A DNA stretch of 64,000 nucleotides. It comes from Craterostigma plantagineum (Eukaryota; Streptophyta; Magnoliopsida; Lamiales; Linderniaceae). The notes beneath the pieces are model-generated. The model searched no databases. It saw nothing but the letters and a program-made list of their open reading frames with translations, and was not told the origin of the DNA. The stretch lies in NCBI GenBank assembly GCA_027422505.1, contig JAPQWV010000765.1:62001-126000 (forward strand), read 5' to 3'. How positions within the stretch are numbered: the first letter of the stretch is position 1; the number at the start of each line of letters is the position of its first letter. Position numbers and translations under genes: made by a program. Shown here piece after piece: positions 1 through 11,562 of this stretch.

Positions 1-1100
1 CGATTCCATGCATGGAGTGCTCAAGGCATTTCGTCCGATTTGGGGTCTTCAAGAGATAGAATCGCCGAGTTCTTCAAGTGTGGCAAATCGCCCGGTTAAA
101 TTATCCCTCACATTCATTTCGATTGGTCTATCTCATGCAACAATTTGCCCGATTTCTAGGGTTTTTATTTCGCGCGATTTACTGAGTTATGTACTTCATT
201 TCCTATGTTATTCCTATTTCTTTAAATTGGTCGATTTGTGGTGTATTCAACTAGAATCGCCCGAAATACCTAATTTCATCGATTCGATCGAACCTTAAAT
301 CATCTAATCGAAACTGCCTTCTTATATTAACCTAGTCGAAAAACCTCAATTCCATCCTTTCTCTACCAACATCGTGTAGTCTAAATCATATGTTAAACAA
401 TCCCAACACTGATTTACCTAAATCGAGACCTTAACATGAACTTACACCTCACACTTAGGGTTTTGGCATTCTTTCTCAAGCTAAAATTGCATTAATGACG
501 GAAATACATCTAACACTACTAGGTTTGCGGGAATTACAAAGCTTAGGGAGGGTGCTTCACTTACCAATTTCGAAATCCTAAGCTAGTTGAGGTTTCCTTG
601 GTTCGATCTATCTCTCGGCCCTTTGCTTCTTCTTCTTCCCTTTCAATTTCGTTGGTTTTTAGGTGGTGTTATAGAGTATGAATTCTTTAGAGGAGATATT
701 TTTCTTTAAGTAATGTTAATAGAGCATAGCTTAGGCGTGGGCATTCCTCATTTTAAGGAAACTTGTCTCATATTTGATTTCTTATGGGTTTTGGGCCTTG
801 TTATTTATTTCTATTCCAATAATGAGTCCATAGCCCAAAGGAAGTCCTAGTCCAACTTCCCTTTATCCACCATAAGCCCTTCTTCCCTCCTTACTACTTT
901 TGAAACTTCCTTGTCTAGTTTAGGGTTACTCTAAGCACGAAATTAATAGCGCATAATTTCACGTAATGCTCAAAAAAATCAGGAGCATAAAATTCGTAAG
1001 ATCCCACAAACATATGGCATATACGCGATTAACACGGAATCACTTACGTCATAAACATAATTTATTGGCCGACCTAGTTCGCGGGGACTCGGGTCCTACA
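1..1100 (-). repeat. G1 3' LTR (left end outside the window)
   Basis: The right edge ends in ...GGTCCTACA at 1100, equivalent to the LTR edge ...GGTGCTACA at 26320; the preceding 40 bases (ATTTATTGGCC...CTAG) match closely between the two places. Positions 40-290 hold several degenerate AATCGCCCGATT-type words, as in the G2 LTR. The small ORF at 8-298 is a by-product of these words. I see no gene here. Confidence 0.65.
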
Positions 1101-2221
1101 GAGATGTACTTTCGTAGGGTAAAAATATGGAATACATCGTGTACTTGCGACAACGATACTGGCAGCTCCAATTGGTATGCCATTTCGCCAACCCTTTTAA
1201 TTATCCTAAAAGGACCAATATACCTCGGGCTCAACTTCCCCTTTTTCCCGAACCTCTTAATGCCCTTCATCGACGATACTTTCACGAAGACCCAATCATC
1301 TATTTTGAATTCCAATGGCCTGCGTTTCTGATCTGTATAACTCTTCTGTCTGCTTTGAGCCGTTCGCATCCTTTCTCTTATCATCGTGATAATTTCCGTC
1401 ATTTCCCGCACCATATATGGGGTACTGCCCGTTCGCCGATCTCGTCCCAATGACTTGGGACCTGCAGTTATGCCCATATAGAGCTATGTATGGGGCAATT
1501 CCGATCGTAGTATGATAGCTATTGTTGTACAAGAATTCAACGAGTGTAAGATATTTACTCCAGTTTCCATTAAAGTAGCACACATGCTCGTAGCATATCT
1601 TCCAACGTCTGGATCGTCATCTCGGATTGACCGTCCGTTTGTGGATAGTAGGTGGTACTAAAGGAAAGCTTAATCCCATCGCCTTTTGTAAGCTCGTCCA
1701 AAATTTGGATAAAATCTTGAGTCACTGTCTAAGACTATAGGCAACGAAATTTCGTGGAGTCATACGATTTCCTGAATGTAAAGCTCCACGTATCGCTACA
1801 TGGAAAATATCGAGCTTATTGGTAGAAAATGAGCAGACTTGGTTAGTCGATCGACGATCACCCAAATTGCGTCGTGCCCTATCACATTCTTCGGCAAACC
1901 GACAATGAAGTCCATCGTTATGTTATCCCATTTCCATTCGAGAATCGGTAACGGCTACAACGTTCCCACCGGTCATTGATGTTCCGCTTTTATTTGCTGC
2001 CATGTCAGACACTGACTCACGAACATTGCTATATCCTTTTTCATTCCCGGCCACCAGTAGTTCTCCAGCAGGTCTCTGTAAATTTTTGTGGCTCCAGGAT
2101 GAACCGAATACGTCGTGGCGTGTGCTTCCGTCATTGTAGTTCGTCGAAGTTCTGCATTGTCGGGAACATACAGTCGGCTCTTGCAGTACAACTGTCCGTC
2201 TTCACGTATCGTAAAGTCCAC
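1101..2221 (-). pseudogene. G1 integrase remnant (zinc-binding, core, C-terminal)
   Basis: The N-terminal H2C2 zinc-binding region is readable at 1973-2221 (HPGATKIYRDL, YWWPGMKKDI, then CLTWQQIKAEHQ, where the usual CxxC reads CLTW so one cysteine is lost). The core is scrambled between about 1585 and 1970. A core/C-terminal piece is readable at 1296-1583 (LYNNSYHTTIGIAPYIALYG), and the C-terminal domain lies at 1101-1477 ([20 protein letters not shown], then SQVHDVFHI). At least two frame changes separate the pieces. The family function is insertion of the cDNA copy into the host chromosome; this copy cannot make a working enzyme. Confidence 0.8.
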
Positions 2222-3600
2222 TGCTGGTTGTTCTGTTTGCGCTCCCCTGATTATTTATCCTCTCCTTGCGCCTTTTTGATTTGTTCCAACGGTGTAGGTT
2301 GCAGAGTTAAGGCTGCTAGTTTCGTCTCGACTTCGCTTAGTCGTACAATCTCCACTTTGAGTAATTGTAGTTCTGCGCTCACTGCCTTTCGGGTTAATGC
2401 ATCGGCTACCACACACCTTGCCTGGGTGGTAATTGATTATGCAGTCATAATCTTTGACTAATTCCAACCACTGTCTTTGTCTCATGTTCAGTTCCGTTTG
2501 CGTGAAGAAATACTTCAAGCTTTTGTGATCCGTGTATATCTCACATCGTTCTCCATAGAGGTAATGCCTCTAAATCATGAGAACAAAGACCACTGCAGCT
2601 AATTCTAGGTCATGTGTCGGGTAGTTCTTTTCGTACACCTTCAATGGACGAGAGGCATAAGCCACTACATTTCCGCTCTGCATCAGCACGCATCCTAACC
2701 AATTCTTCGATGCGTCGCTATAAACGGAAAATCCCCCGGTACCTTAGGGTATTGTGAGAACTGGGGCTGTCGTAAGCCGCCTTTCAGTTCGTGGAAACTC
2801 TGTTCACATTCCTCACTCCAATTAAACGGGGTATTCTTCCTCGTCAACTTCGTCAGCGTTGAAGCAACCTTCAGAAATTCTTTAATAAACTTTCGATAGT
2901 ATCCCGCCATGCCAAGGAAACTACGTACTTCAGTTACATTAGTCGGCTACGGCCAATTACTGATGGCTTCGATTTGTGGGGATCCACTGAAATTCCTGCT
3001 CCAGAAAATGCATACATCTGCTTTTCCCGTAGTTTCTCAAGAACTATCCTCAGATGCTATTCGTGTTCATCCTTTGTCTTTGAATATATAAGAATGTCGT
3101 CTATGAACTATAACGAACTTATCCAAGAACGGCTGGAATACTCGATTTATCAGGTCCATAAACGCCGCTGGCGCATTAGTCAGCTCAAAAGGCATGACTA
3201 AGAGCTCATAGTTTTCGTATCTTGTGCTAAATGCGGTCTTAGGGATATCTTCCTCATGAATCTTCAATTGGTGATATCCCAGTCACAATCGATTTTGGAA
3301 AACACTGTAGCGCCTCGTAATTGATCAAACAGATCATCTATGCTGTGGAGGGGATACTTGTTCTTGGTCGTTATCTTATTCAACTCCTTGTAGTCGATAC
3401 AGAGTCGTATTGATCCGTCCTTCTTTCGTACAAATAATACGGGCGCTCCCCAATGGGAGAAACTGGGTTGGATAAATCCTTTCTGTAGGAGTTCGTCTAA
3501 CTGTTCCTTTAACTCAGTTGGTGCCAATCGATATGGGGTCTTGGATATTGGTGCTGCTCCAGGCACTAGATTAATGGTAAATTGAATTTCCATATCGAGC
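2222..3600 (-). pseudogene. G1 reverse transcriptase-RNase H remnant
   Basis: From the N-terminal side: 3264-3593 carries RT blocks ([44 protein letters not shown]); 3067-3267 carries [20 protein letters not shown], but the following catalytic FIDD region is frameshifted ([12 protein letters not shown]), so the metal-binding aspartates are lost from the frame. 2695-2910 is the thumb/connection (MAGYYRKFIKEF). 2255-2518 is RNase H tail ([20 protein letters not shown]). The reading breaks repeatedly. Only remnants of reverse transcription function remain. Confidence 0.82.
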
Positions 3601-4200
3601 GGTAATCATGGTAATTCTTCCGGAATACATCAGGAAATTCCTTAACTATCGGCACTTCCTCAAACTTCGGGAGGAATTCTCTTATGATTTTATCGCAAAC
3701 ACAAAATACGCCACGCGTCGGGATTTAATTAATTGCTTGGCCTTTAACGTCGATATTCTAGGAATACTTCCTCCTTTGCTTGTTCCATGAACGTGAAAGA
3801 TTCAATCCCTTCCATAGTGAACGTGACTACATTACGGTTGCCATCTATAACCGCTCCATACATCGATAACTAATCCATTCTGAGGATCACATCGTAGCGT
3901 TCATCGGGATAATTATTAAATATATGGGTAGTTCTTTGTCCTCGACTAACACCCGGACAATTTCGTAACACTTGGTTAGTTAGAGTTGGAGCCCCGTTTG
4001 GGACTGCTACACTATATTCGCACTCAGACCGTACCCCGAGTTTCGTCACATACTTAGTGGATGGAAATGAGTGTGTGGCCCCTGAGTCTACCAAGATGCA
4101 CGTGGGAGTTTGGTAGATAAGGAGGGTACCTGTCACCACCGTCGGGTTGTTTTCTGCTTCCTCGGACGTGATTGTGTACACCTGAGCTGGTACCATCGGT
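3601..4200 (-). pseudogene. G1 aspartic protease remnant
   Basis: The piece at 3870-4196 contains CILVDSGATHSF, the DSGA active-site loop of a retroviral-type aspartic protease, followed by KYVTKLG and further on by the DVILRMD block typical of gypsy proteases. The protease would mature Gag and Pol. The segment at 3601-3869, linking PR to RT, has lost a continuous frame. Downstream RT and upstream gag knuckles lie in the expected order. Confidence 0.75.
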
Positions 4201-5040
4201 GGTCTTGCCTGGCTTCCGACTTGACTTCATGATGCCCCTTTCGGGCACTGCCTCGAAAAGTGTCCCGGTTTCCCGTATTTGAAGCAATTGTTGGTATGAA
4301 CATAGCAAATGCCGGTGTGTCGTTCCCGCACTTCGGGCAATTCGGGATCAGCGCCGGAAATCCCCCTTTGATTCGGGTTCGGCGGTCGGTTCATTGTCCC
4401 CTATCGTTGTTGTGGACGTCTATTTTGAAAGTTATGTTTCGCTACCTTGGTAACAAACTGTCGCTTCTGATTGCCACAACTCCACTGCGATCCTTGGGCT
4501 TGTGCAAACTTCCTTTTCGCCTACTGGGCACGAACAATCCAGGCCTCGGCCTGTTCTGCTACCATAGCCCTTTCCACCATTTGCGCGTACGTAGCCCATT
4601 GCAGTCCGGCCATACTCACATCCCTATAAAGCTCCAGCTACAAGCCTTCGAGGAATATTTCGATCTTGAGTGCATTGGTGCTCACCATGTTGGTGGCGAC
4701 CTTGATAGCTGTTCAAACTTCCCGATATAGTCGGCCATCGTCAGCGCCCCCTGTCTCAGGTTGATGAACTCATTCATACGTTGAGCCCGAACTGGAGCAG
4801 TGAGATACTTGCCCCTGAACAGCTCCTTAAAACAATCCCAGCTCATCATCGTGGGGTTCTCGATCACCATGATGGTGTCCTACCAGTGTCCCGCACTTCC
4901 CCTTAACAGAAATGCAGTACAGAGGGCCTTCTCTGCTTCTGGGACCCGACCTACAGGAACAAGCTCTCAAGCATTCTTAACTAGTGTTCGGCTGCAGATG
5001 GGTCGGCTGTATCCTTGAAAGTTGGCGGGTTCAACCTACG
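4201..5040 (-). pseudogene. G1 gag remnant with capsid and zinc-knuckle pieces
   Basis: The capsid-like piece at 4682-4870 reads ...FKELFRGKYLTAPVRAQRM then NEFINLRQGALTMADYIGKF, a block common in plant gypsy Gag. Near 4250-4345 one frame reads CFKYGKPGHFSRQC, a CCHC knuckle whose second cysteine has become tyrosine. Gag would form the particle and bind the RNA. Multiple frame changes make it a pseudogene. From 5041 to 5387 I see only degenerate gag N-terminus or leader sequence. Confidence 0.7.
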
Positions 5041-5387
5041 GAACCTTTCTCCCACTATTTCAGTTCTAGCAGCCTGGGTAGGTCAAACATTCGTGTTGTT
5101 CTGCTGAACTAACTATTGGATTTGAGTGGATTGCTGTCGGACTAGCTCCGTGAGTTGGAGAATAGTCGCATCTCGATTATCGGTAGGGGCCGTGTTTCCC
5201 CTGTTCTGATCATCACCGCCACTGGTTTCGCCCCTAGTTCTTCCATCGTTCCTGATCTATCCTGAAAGTCCTATGGCCAATAAATTACACAACAAAGAAA
5301 ATTCATATAACATAACACTTACAAGCAAGGCCGCTTCCGCGGTTTTGAGTGTGTGTACATGGATAATCTGCAGAAGCTGTGACCGAA

Positions 5388-5399
5388 GCTCTGACACCA
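5388..5399 (-). promoter_or_regulatory. G1 primer-binding site
   Basis: On the minus strand the sequence is TGGTGTCAGAGC, one mismatch from the initiator tRNA-Met complement TGGTATCAGAGC used by G2, K and C3. It sits 2 bases inside the LTR edge at 5402. It would prime minus-strand cDNA synthesis. Confidence 0.8.
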
Positions 5400-5401
5400 C
5401 C

Positions 5402-7681
5402 TATAACACCCTTGACCTTTCGCTGCTTTATCTAACGTTATCCTTCGCGCCTAACGACGTAGTACATTGGAAGGCATACTGAAAATCGTATAAAATTTTT
5501 CATTTTCCTTTATATAAAAGAGATCGTTTTAGACATGTCCAAAAATTATATACAACTCCCAAATTACATGGAAGTGTACAGAACACAGCAAAAGGAATCT
5601 ATGCGCCCGGCCTCACAGGTCGTCATCCACACACACACTTTCACCTCAAAAGTCGTCGGACGCTACAAAAGGTTGGCCTTGCCATCAACAGCGATCACGT
5701 ACCATGGTCGGGTGAACCTACAACACATAACATGAGGGGTGAGCACCCAGTCTCAGGAAGAAGAAATTATGCATGGTATGCACGTGTCATCCCCCGCAAA
5801 GGCAATCCACGCCAATGCATTTAGCACTCATACTCTTTTCACTCAGGGCCCTTGGCTGACTTACTATGCGTACACCGTAAAGAGCTCTTAATCCATTAAG
5901 GATAAAATAGGGCATCAACCCAAAGCATGAGGGCATCAACTCAACCACGCTAACAAGGATATAAGGGCATCAACCCAATCATGAGGGCATCAACACAACA
6001 ATGATAATCCTCCGACGCATCAACGCCGTTCGTAATACTAGCGATGCATCAACGTCGCCGACGGTGCATCAACGCCGTCAAGGTGCCATAGAAGTCGCCT
6101 ATGACTTAACTTAATAGTGAACTGACTCCGATTGCCCCTTTCAGCAAGTCATCCGCTCTCAAGCGACATAATTTATGCACGCTCAACTCGCATAACCCTC
6201 GAGTGTTTCGCACATGCTTGTGCATATGCATCATGAACTCATGTCATAAATACTTATCATGCGGAATCACATAGAGGTATTCACAGACTAACATCGAGGC
6301 ACATAGACATATAAATCAGGCACGCACAAACATGTTATGTGTTGTAGTTGAATTTCCACATACCTGTCGTCCGTGGATTATAAGTTACTGCTCTGGTGAA
6401 ATTCCTAGTTGCCGACCTTAGTCATAAAATATTAATGTCAGTATACTATTTAATTTGATCAGCTAAGTACTCAAAATTCCAAGATTATTGTATTTAAGTT
6501 CGATACTTAAAAGGTAGTTGTTATTTTAAATTCGTGTAGGCTTTTATGACTCATGAAATATGCCTAGTTCGTAAAATACTAGGGACGTATGATTCGTGAA
6601 CTATTCCTAATTCGTAAACTAACTTAAACCTTGATGGTTCGCGAAGTTCTAATGCCTTATACTAGCTCGCGAACTTATATAGTTCACGGGATACATATGA
6701 CTCGCGAACCTATCGTCCAAGAACTCCCTTAAAGCCCTTATTTTAATTCGTATAATTTCAACCTCATTTGCGAGTTCTTATACCTCACATGAAATTCCAC
6801 ACGAGGGTTTGCGAACTACCCTCATTGCTTAGCTTAGGTTCGCATGGTTAGCGAACCTCTCATAACCGCGAAACCCTCATGGTTCATAAAAGACTCTAAT
6901 TCACGAAATCCTACCCACTTCGTGAACTTATGTAGCTCGCGTCTCTATCTTATTTGATGAAGTTCGTTTAACGAATCCTAGGTTTTCTTCTACTTCGCGA
7001 ATTGATCTAAGGCTTCTCACAATTCGCAAAGCATCCTACTCTATTTCGCGAACTCTATCTATCCTCTCTTTCGATTCGCAAAATATTCTACTACACACAC
7101 ATTTCGCAATAGGGTTCGCCAACTTACCCTCGCGGTTCGTGAACTTATCGAATGACTCATGATTCGCAAATTGTCTACCCCGTGAAAACCCTAGTTCGTG
7201 AAATATCGCTTCGCGAAATGATCTTACATCGCGAACTACTTCTAATTCGCGAACCAATGCTCTTCATACTCTATTCACAAACCCTACCTATCTCTCAATT
7301 CGTCACCTTATATTTTGCGAACCACATGGATTCGCATAATCTCTATCCTCACACTTCTCGAATTGCTACCCTAGTTCGCGAACTTTCCCAATCCGTAAAG
7401 TTCGGTTCGCCAAATGAAGCTCCTATGGTTCGCGAACTCTCAATTCGCCAAGTACATCCTGCTTTGCGAAGTATGGTTCACTCTCTCTTGGTTCGCCAAA
7501 TCATCACTTCGTAAATCTGTTTTAACTCATGTGCCACCAGTAGTTCGCGAACCTTCCCAATTCGTGAAGGCCCCAATTCGAACCATGCAACCTCGCGAGC
7601 CTTGCATTGGAAACCTTAGGATTCGTTAACCTAAGTTCGTGATATAAGCATCTCACAATTCGCGAACTTCTTCATCAATTC
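5402..7681 (-). repeat. G1 5' LTR ('LTR-A' type)
   Basis: The inner edge is TATAACACCC, a decayed version of the TGT..ACGACCC edge seen at 24596, 40723 and 52402. Shared stretches with 52402-54091 include CTATGCGCCCGGCCTCACAG and GTCGTCATCCA. Inside are a GCATCAAC repeat (5910-6080) and a TTCGCGAA word array (6540-7685). The outer edge is lost: at 7682 the sequence switches to G2 LTR. This LTR does not obviously match the piece at 1-1100, because the window holds only the outer part of that copy and the two may differ in type. No genes seen. Confidence 0.6.
5910..6080. repeat. GCATCAAC short repeat cluster
   Basis: GCATCAAC occurs seven times: four in the form GGGCATCAAC, then three flanked by CG-rich sequence (GCATCAACGCCG-like). 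The spacing is 20-35 bases. It lies inside the G1 5' LTR. No coding potential. Confidence 0.85.
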
Positions 7682-7685
7682 GCGA
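6540..7685. repeat. Array of palindromic TTCGCGAA words in LTR-A
   Basis: At least ten exact TTCGCGAA octamers and many one-base variants (TTCGTGAA, ATCGCGAAC, CTCGCGAAC) are scattered over about 1.1 kb with irregular spacing. The octamer is a perfect palindrome with two CpGs. Small ORFs here are translations of the repeats. Confidence 0.85.
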
Positions 7686-8180
7686 AGTTAGTGGCGGATT
7701 TCCGCAACGTAAGCCGCGGAAGGCCCGTCTAATTAAAACTTTTTCCTAAAATAATATATATTACTATAAACATACGTCTACATTGTCATCTCTGTACACG
7801 GGTCGAAGCCCCAAAAATATCAAAAGAACAAAAAGCCCTAACGTCGCTCCACAGGTCTTCATCCATGTACCGCCCTGCCCTCAAAAGTCCGTGGAGCACC
7901 GCCACCAGCCGCCTTAGTCACGACGCGTATCAGCGTCGGACTCAGTACCTACAACACGTAAACACTGAGCGATTTGCCCAGTAGGTGAATAAATTGCATG
8001 TATGCAAGTGTGCACTCCATCCCATTCACAATATCTCACATGCCAATGCACACTCTTTCTTTTTCCCTCATTCCTATCTCACATCACACAACACAGGGCC
8101 CTAGGTTAGGCTCCACACCTTCGCGCGCAAAAGACTACTGGGAGGCCACCCCCAAGTCTCGCGGCAGCCTACCCTGGCAG

Positions 8181-8312
8181 TGCACTGGACGATCACGCCA
8201 ATGGCCTCCTACCGGGTCGCTCTGCACCAAAAGCACACACTGATAGTGCACTGGACGATCACGCCAATGGCCCCCTATCAGGTCGCACCAAAAATCTCAT
8301 CCGATGGTATGC
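8181..8312. repeat. 66-bp tandem duplication inside G2 LTR
   Basis: TGCACTGGACGATCACGCCA starts at 8181 and again at 8247, each followed by ATGGCC(T/C)CCTA...GTCGC and GCACCAAAA. The same two-copy arrangement occurs in the other G2 LTR at about 25111-25240, so it predates this insertion. Confidence 0.8.
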
Positions 8313-8829
8313 ACCTCGGAATGATCACGCCCGAGTAGACAAATCGATCACGCCTGTCTCCGCCAGTTGCCCAATGATCCCAACCTCGACTCCTCTAAGA
8401 GTCACAAATCACAAACATCTCATTCTACCCCGTACGTCATATCTTAAATCCTCACCGTCTCACTACGGTACAACCATCTCTCGCCCTGACGTGATATGCA
8501 TGTGTATGCATTTACATGAAATTTCATGAGAACATAATCCACATAAAAAGTACGTGAAACAGATAAAACACGTAAATCACGTAAGTCACATAAACCAATA
8601 AATCACATGAAAGCACATAAATCACGTATGTGTTTACGCATTGTATGGATGATCCACCTACCTGTCCTCCCGCTATCACCAAATAAGTAATCCGTCGAGG
8701 TCTCTAACTGTTGATCCTCTGAATATAATAATATTATTAGTATCTGTACTAATTCTCGAACTATACTGGTATAAAATGATTATATTTAAGTATTAGACTC
8801 GGCAGTCAACGGTCAACCCGTTAAACTAA

Positions 8830-9345
8830 TTCGCTCGATTTGTGGTTAGAATCAAGTCAACGCCCGATTTTGAAATACCTTAAGTCGCCCGATTGTCACT
8901 AATGGTATTTATTGAAAATAAAGCTCGACGATTTCCACTATCGGCCGAATGACAAATCGCCCGATTTGTTGCCTTCCAATTCGCCCGATTTGTCACGCTT
9001 TGTTTTACTTTCGTAGGGTATTTATTTCATCAGAAATCGGCCGATTTGCCATCTTAAAAGACCTAATTTCGCCGAGCTTTTATTTTCTAGTCGAATTGCC
9101 CGATTTGCTCATCGCCCGATTTGAGGAGCCCCTGAGTCAAATCGTCGAGTGATTCATCAATTCGCCCGATTCGTGAGTTGCCCGATTCCAAAATCGCCGT
9201 GTCCCTTAAATCGCCCGATTTCCAGATTCGCCGAGAGTTCTTTTTAAGATGCAAATCGCCCGATTGCCTAGGCTTGGCTTTTAAATCATTCGATTTATTC
9301 ATTCGGCCGATTCTATAGTATCTTAAAATCGCCCGATTTTATTCT
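8830..9345. repeat. Array of AATCGCCCGATT words in G2 3' LTR
   Basis: About twelve copies of (A)TCGCCCGATT or one-base variants (TCGGCCGATT, TTGCCCGATT) lie in 0.5 kb. The word is an interrupted palindrome, AATCG-CC-CGATT. The 5' LTR keeps only the first five or so copies (25785-25930). Spacing is irregular. Confidence 0.85.
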
Positions 9346-10067
9346 AATCTAGAAATTCATATATTCTAAGAACGTTAAACCCTATAATTATCGAAATCTA
9401 TATCACTATAATCACCTTCAAAATCTTGACTAATTCCAGAAAACAGTACATCTTAAAACACCCTAACACATTAAATCTAAAAGTCGCAACGTGTTTTGAA
9501 TTTATTAGAGCTTCCACTACATAAACTTTTATGAATCTAAGCCGTAGTTCAACGTTTTAGGGTTTTCTACCCAAGATAGCCTTCGAACTCTTATGATAAG
9601 ATCATATTATCGGCATATATATTAGAACATACTAAGCATATTTAAGTTAATTAACTATGAAAACTTTCGACATACCTCTGTCCGATTTCTTGTCTTGTTA
9701 AAATCTTTTAGCTGTTGAATTCTTTTACTTGGCCTTCTTCTGTCTTTGAGAGTCTTTCTTTTTTCGGTTCTCACTGTAGTTTTTATTGTCTACTCTATCT
9801 TTCCTATTGAGTGAACTAACGTGATATACATGGATGATATCTTAGAAGTTTGTGTGATAAGACTAGGAGGTGAGTCTTATTTCCCTCCAACTTAAGCAAA
9901 GTCATTGTTAATGATTATCTTGTAAAAATTTGGGCCAAACTCATACGTTTATCTCTTAGTCTGTATTATTACTTTACCCAGCATATCTAATAATATAAGT
10001 CTTAATTATTATTATTTTCAGATATTAGTAATTAAGTTTTGCTTTAAATTTAGAACTATCATAGATC

Positions 10068-10090
10068 TATATATATATATATATATATAT
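10068..10090. repeat. (TA)n microsatellite
   Basis: An uninterrupted TA dinucleotide run of about 23 bases, in the U3 end of the G2 3' LTR. Confidence 0.95.
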
Positions 10091-10201
10091 GCATATATAC
10101 ATTTTGATTCAAGACTTCAATTAATTTATCCCATTCTTAATTCACAAAAATCATATAGCTAATTATATCAAAATCCCGTACTCAAATTTACGGGTATTAC
10201 A

Positions 10202-10213
10202 TCTTCCCCCCTT
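10202..10213 (-). promoter_or_regulatory. G2 polypurine tract
   Basis: The minus strand reads AAGGGGGGAAGA immediately before the LTR start TGTAATACCC. This is the plus-strand DNA priming site of the element. Confidence 0.85.
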
Positions 10214-10258
10214 AAAAGAATTTCGTCCCCGAAATTATGCCAACTGGAATAACTCGGG

Positions 10259-11562
10259 TTAACGAATTATCATATCGTCCTCACGCTCCCAAGTGGCTTC
10301 CTCAATATACTGATTTCGCCACAAAACCTTAACTAACGGAATAACCTTATTCCGTAGTCGTTTCGACTCGTACACCAAAATATCTACAGGCTTCTCTTCG
10401 TAACTCAAGTCAGGCTTGAGCTGTTGATAAAAAAGCTCGTTCTGAATAACATGGCTCGGGTCCGCGACGTACTTTCGTAATGTCGATATGTGAAATACGT
10501 CGTGAACTTGCGATAGGGAAGCTGGCAACTCAAGTTGATACGCGACTTCGCCCACCCGTTTGATGATTCTGAATGGGCCTATGTACCTGGGGCTTAGCTT
10601 GCCCTTCTTTCCAAAACGCTTTACTCCTTTCATCGGGAAAATCTTTAGAAAGACTTGGTCGTCCTCCGCGAACTCTAAAGGTCGTCGCCTGTGATCGGCA
10701 TAGCTCTTCTGTCGACTCTGGGCAGTTCGCATCCTTTCCCGAATTCTCGTCACAGTTTCGGTCATTTCCCGAATCATATTGGGTCCTAGTAGTGCTCGTT
10801 TATCGATTTCATCCCAATGGACTGGAGATCGGTACTTGCGTCCGTATAACGCTTCGTATGGTGCCATTCCAATCGTAGCGTGGAAGCTATTATTGTAAAC
10901 AAATTCGATCAGCGGCAAATAGTTGCTCCAATTCCCCTTGAAGTCTAGCACGCAGGCTCGTAACATATCCTCAAGGGTTTGTATCGTTCGTTCAGACTGC
11001 CCGTCGGTCCGGGGATGGTATGCAGTACTGAACGAGAGCTTAGTTCCCATTGCTTTCTGTAAGCTCTGCCAGAAATTTGAAAGAAATCTTGAATCTCGAT
11101 CCGAGACAATGGAAATTGGAATTCCATGGAGTCGAACAACTTCCTGAATATAAACTCAGCGTAGCGTTCCATGGAAAAAGTAGAGCTGATAGAAATGAAA
11201 TGAGCCGATTTGGTTAGGCGATCAACAATCACCCAAATGGCATCATGGCCTTTCGTCGTCTTAGGCAAACCAACGACGAAGTCCATCGTGATATAATCCC
11301 ATTTCCATTCGGGTATAGGTAGGGGTTGTAGAGTTCGAGCTGGCCGCTGGTGTTCAGCTTTGACCAGTTGACAAGTCATACACCTATTTACGAACGTGGA
11401 GATATCCTTCTTCATTCCCGGCCACCAATATGTGACCCGCAAATCTTGGTACATCTTTGTTGCGCGCGGATGCACTGAGTATGTTGTTGCGTGTGTTTCT
11501 GTCATTATCATTCGTCGTAATTCCTCATCATTGGGTACGTACAGCCGATTCTTGTACAGCAA
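10259..11562 (-). pseudogene. G2 integrase with chromodomain-like C-terminus
   Basis: The upper piece (11562 to about 10945) has the H2C2 zinc-binding domain (HATTYSVHPRATK, CMTCQLVKAEHQ) and the start of the catalytic core (WDYITMDFVVGLP, first Asp). The lower piece (11050-10259) continues with the remaining core ([20 protein letters not shown], the Glu block), the [11 protein letters not shown]-terminal domain and a chromodomain-like tail ([19 protein letters not shown]). One frameshift lies near 11050-11150, where the upper frame drifts to nonsense. The stop is at 10259, 46 bases from the PPT. In chromoviruses this tail is thought to direct integration to particular chromatin. Confidence 0.88.

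Larger units (their letters stand above)
1..7681 (-). mobile_element. G1, decayed Ty3/gypsy (Tekay/Del-like chromovirus) retrotransposon
   Basis: On the minus strand, reading from high to low coordinates, the order is 5' LTR (5402-7681), PBS (5388-5399), gag, PR, RT, RNase H, IN, 3' LTR (1-1100, continuing left of the window). This is the Ty3/gypsy gene order, with IN after RT/RH. Tekay/Del affinity is inferred from wording shared with the better preserved G2. Every domain is broken by frameshifts or stops, so it is an old non-autonomous copy. About 260 bp corresponding to the integrase C-terminus and PPT of G2 are missing between the coding remnant and the LTR end at 1100. The upper end stops at 7681, where G2 LTR sequence begins. 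Confidence 0.8.
7682..10201 (-). repeat. G2 3' LTR (about 2.5 kb, one end truncated)
   Basis: 7682-8998 is nearly identical to 24622-25944 in the 5' LTR (for example TTAGTGGCGGATTTCCGCAA in both). The U3 edge is at 10201 (...GGGTATTACA), directly followed by the PPT. The first 25 or so bases of the plus-strand LTR edge (TGTGACGACCCTC...) are absent and G1 LTR abuts instead. From 8999 to 10201 there is no match to the 5' LTR. No gene within. Confidence 0.75.

Noticed and set aside
8..298. 96-residue ORF at the window start
   Set aside because: It is within the G1 3' LTR over AATCGCCCGATT-type words, with no protein similarity visible.
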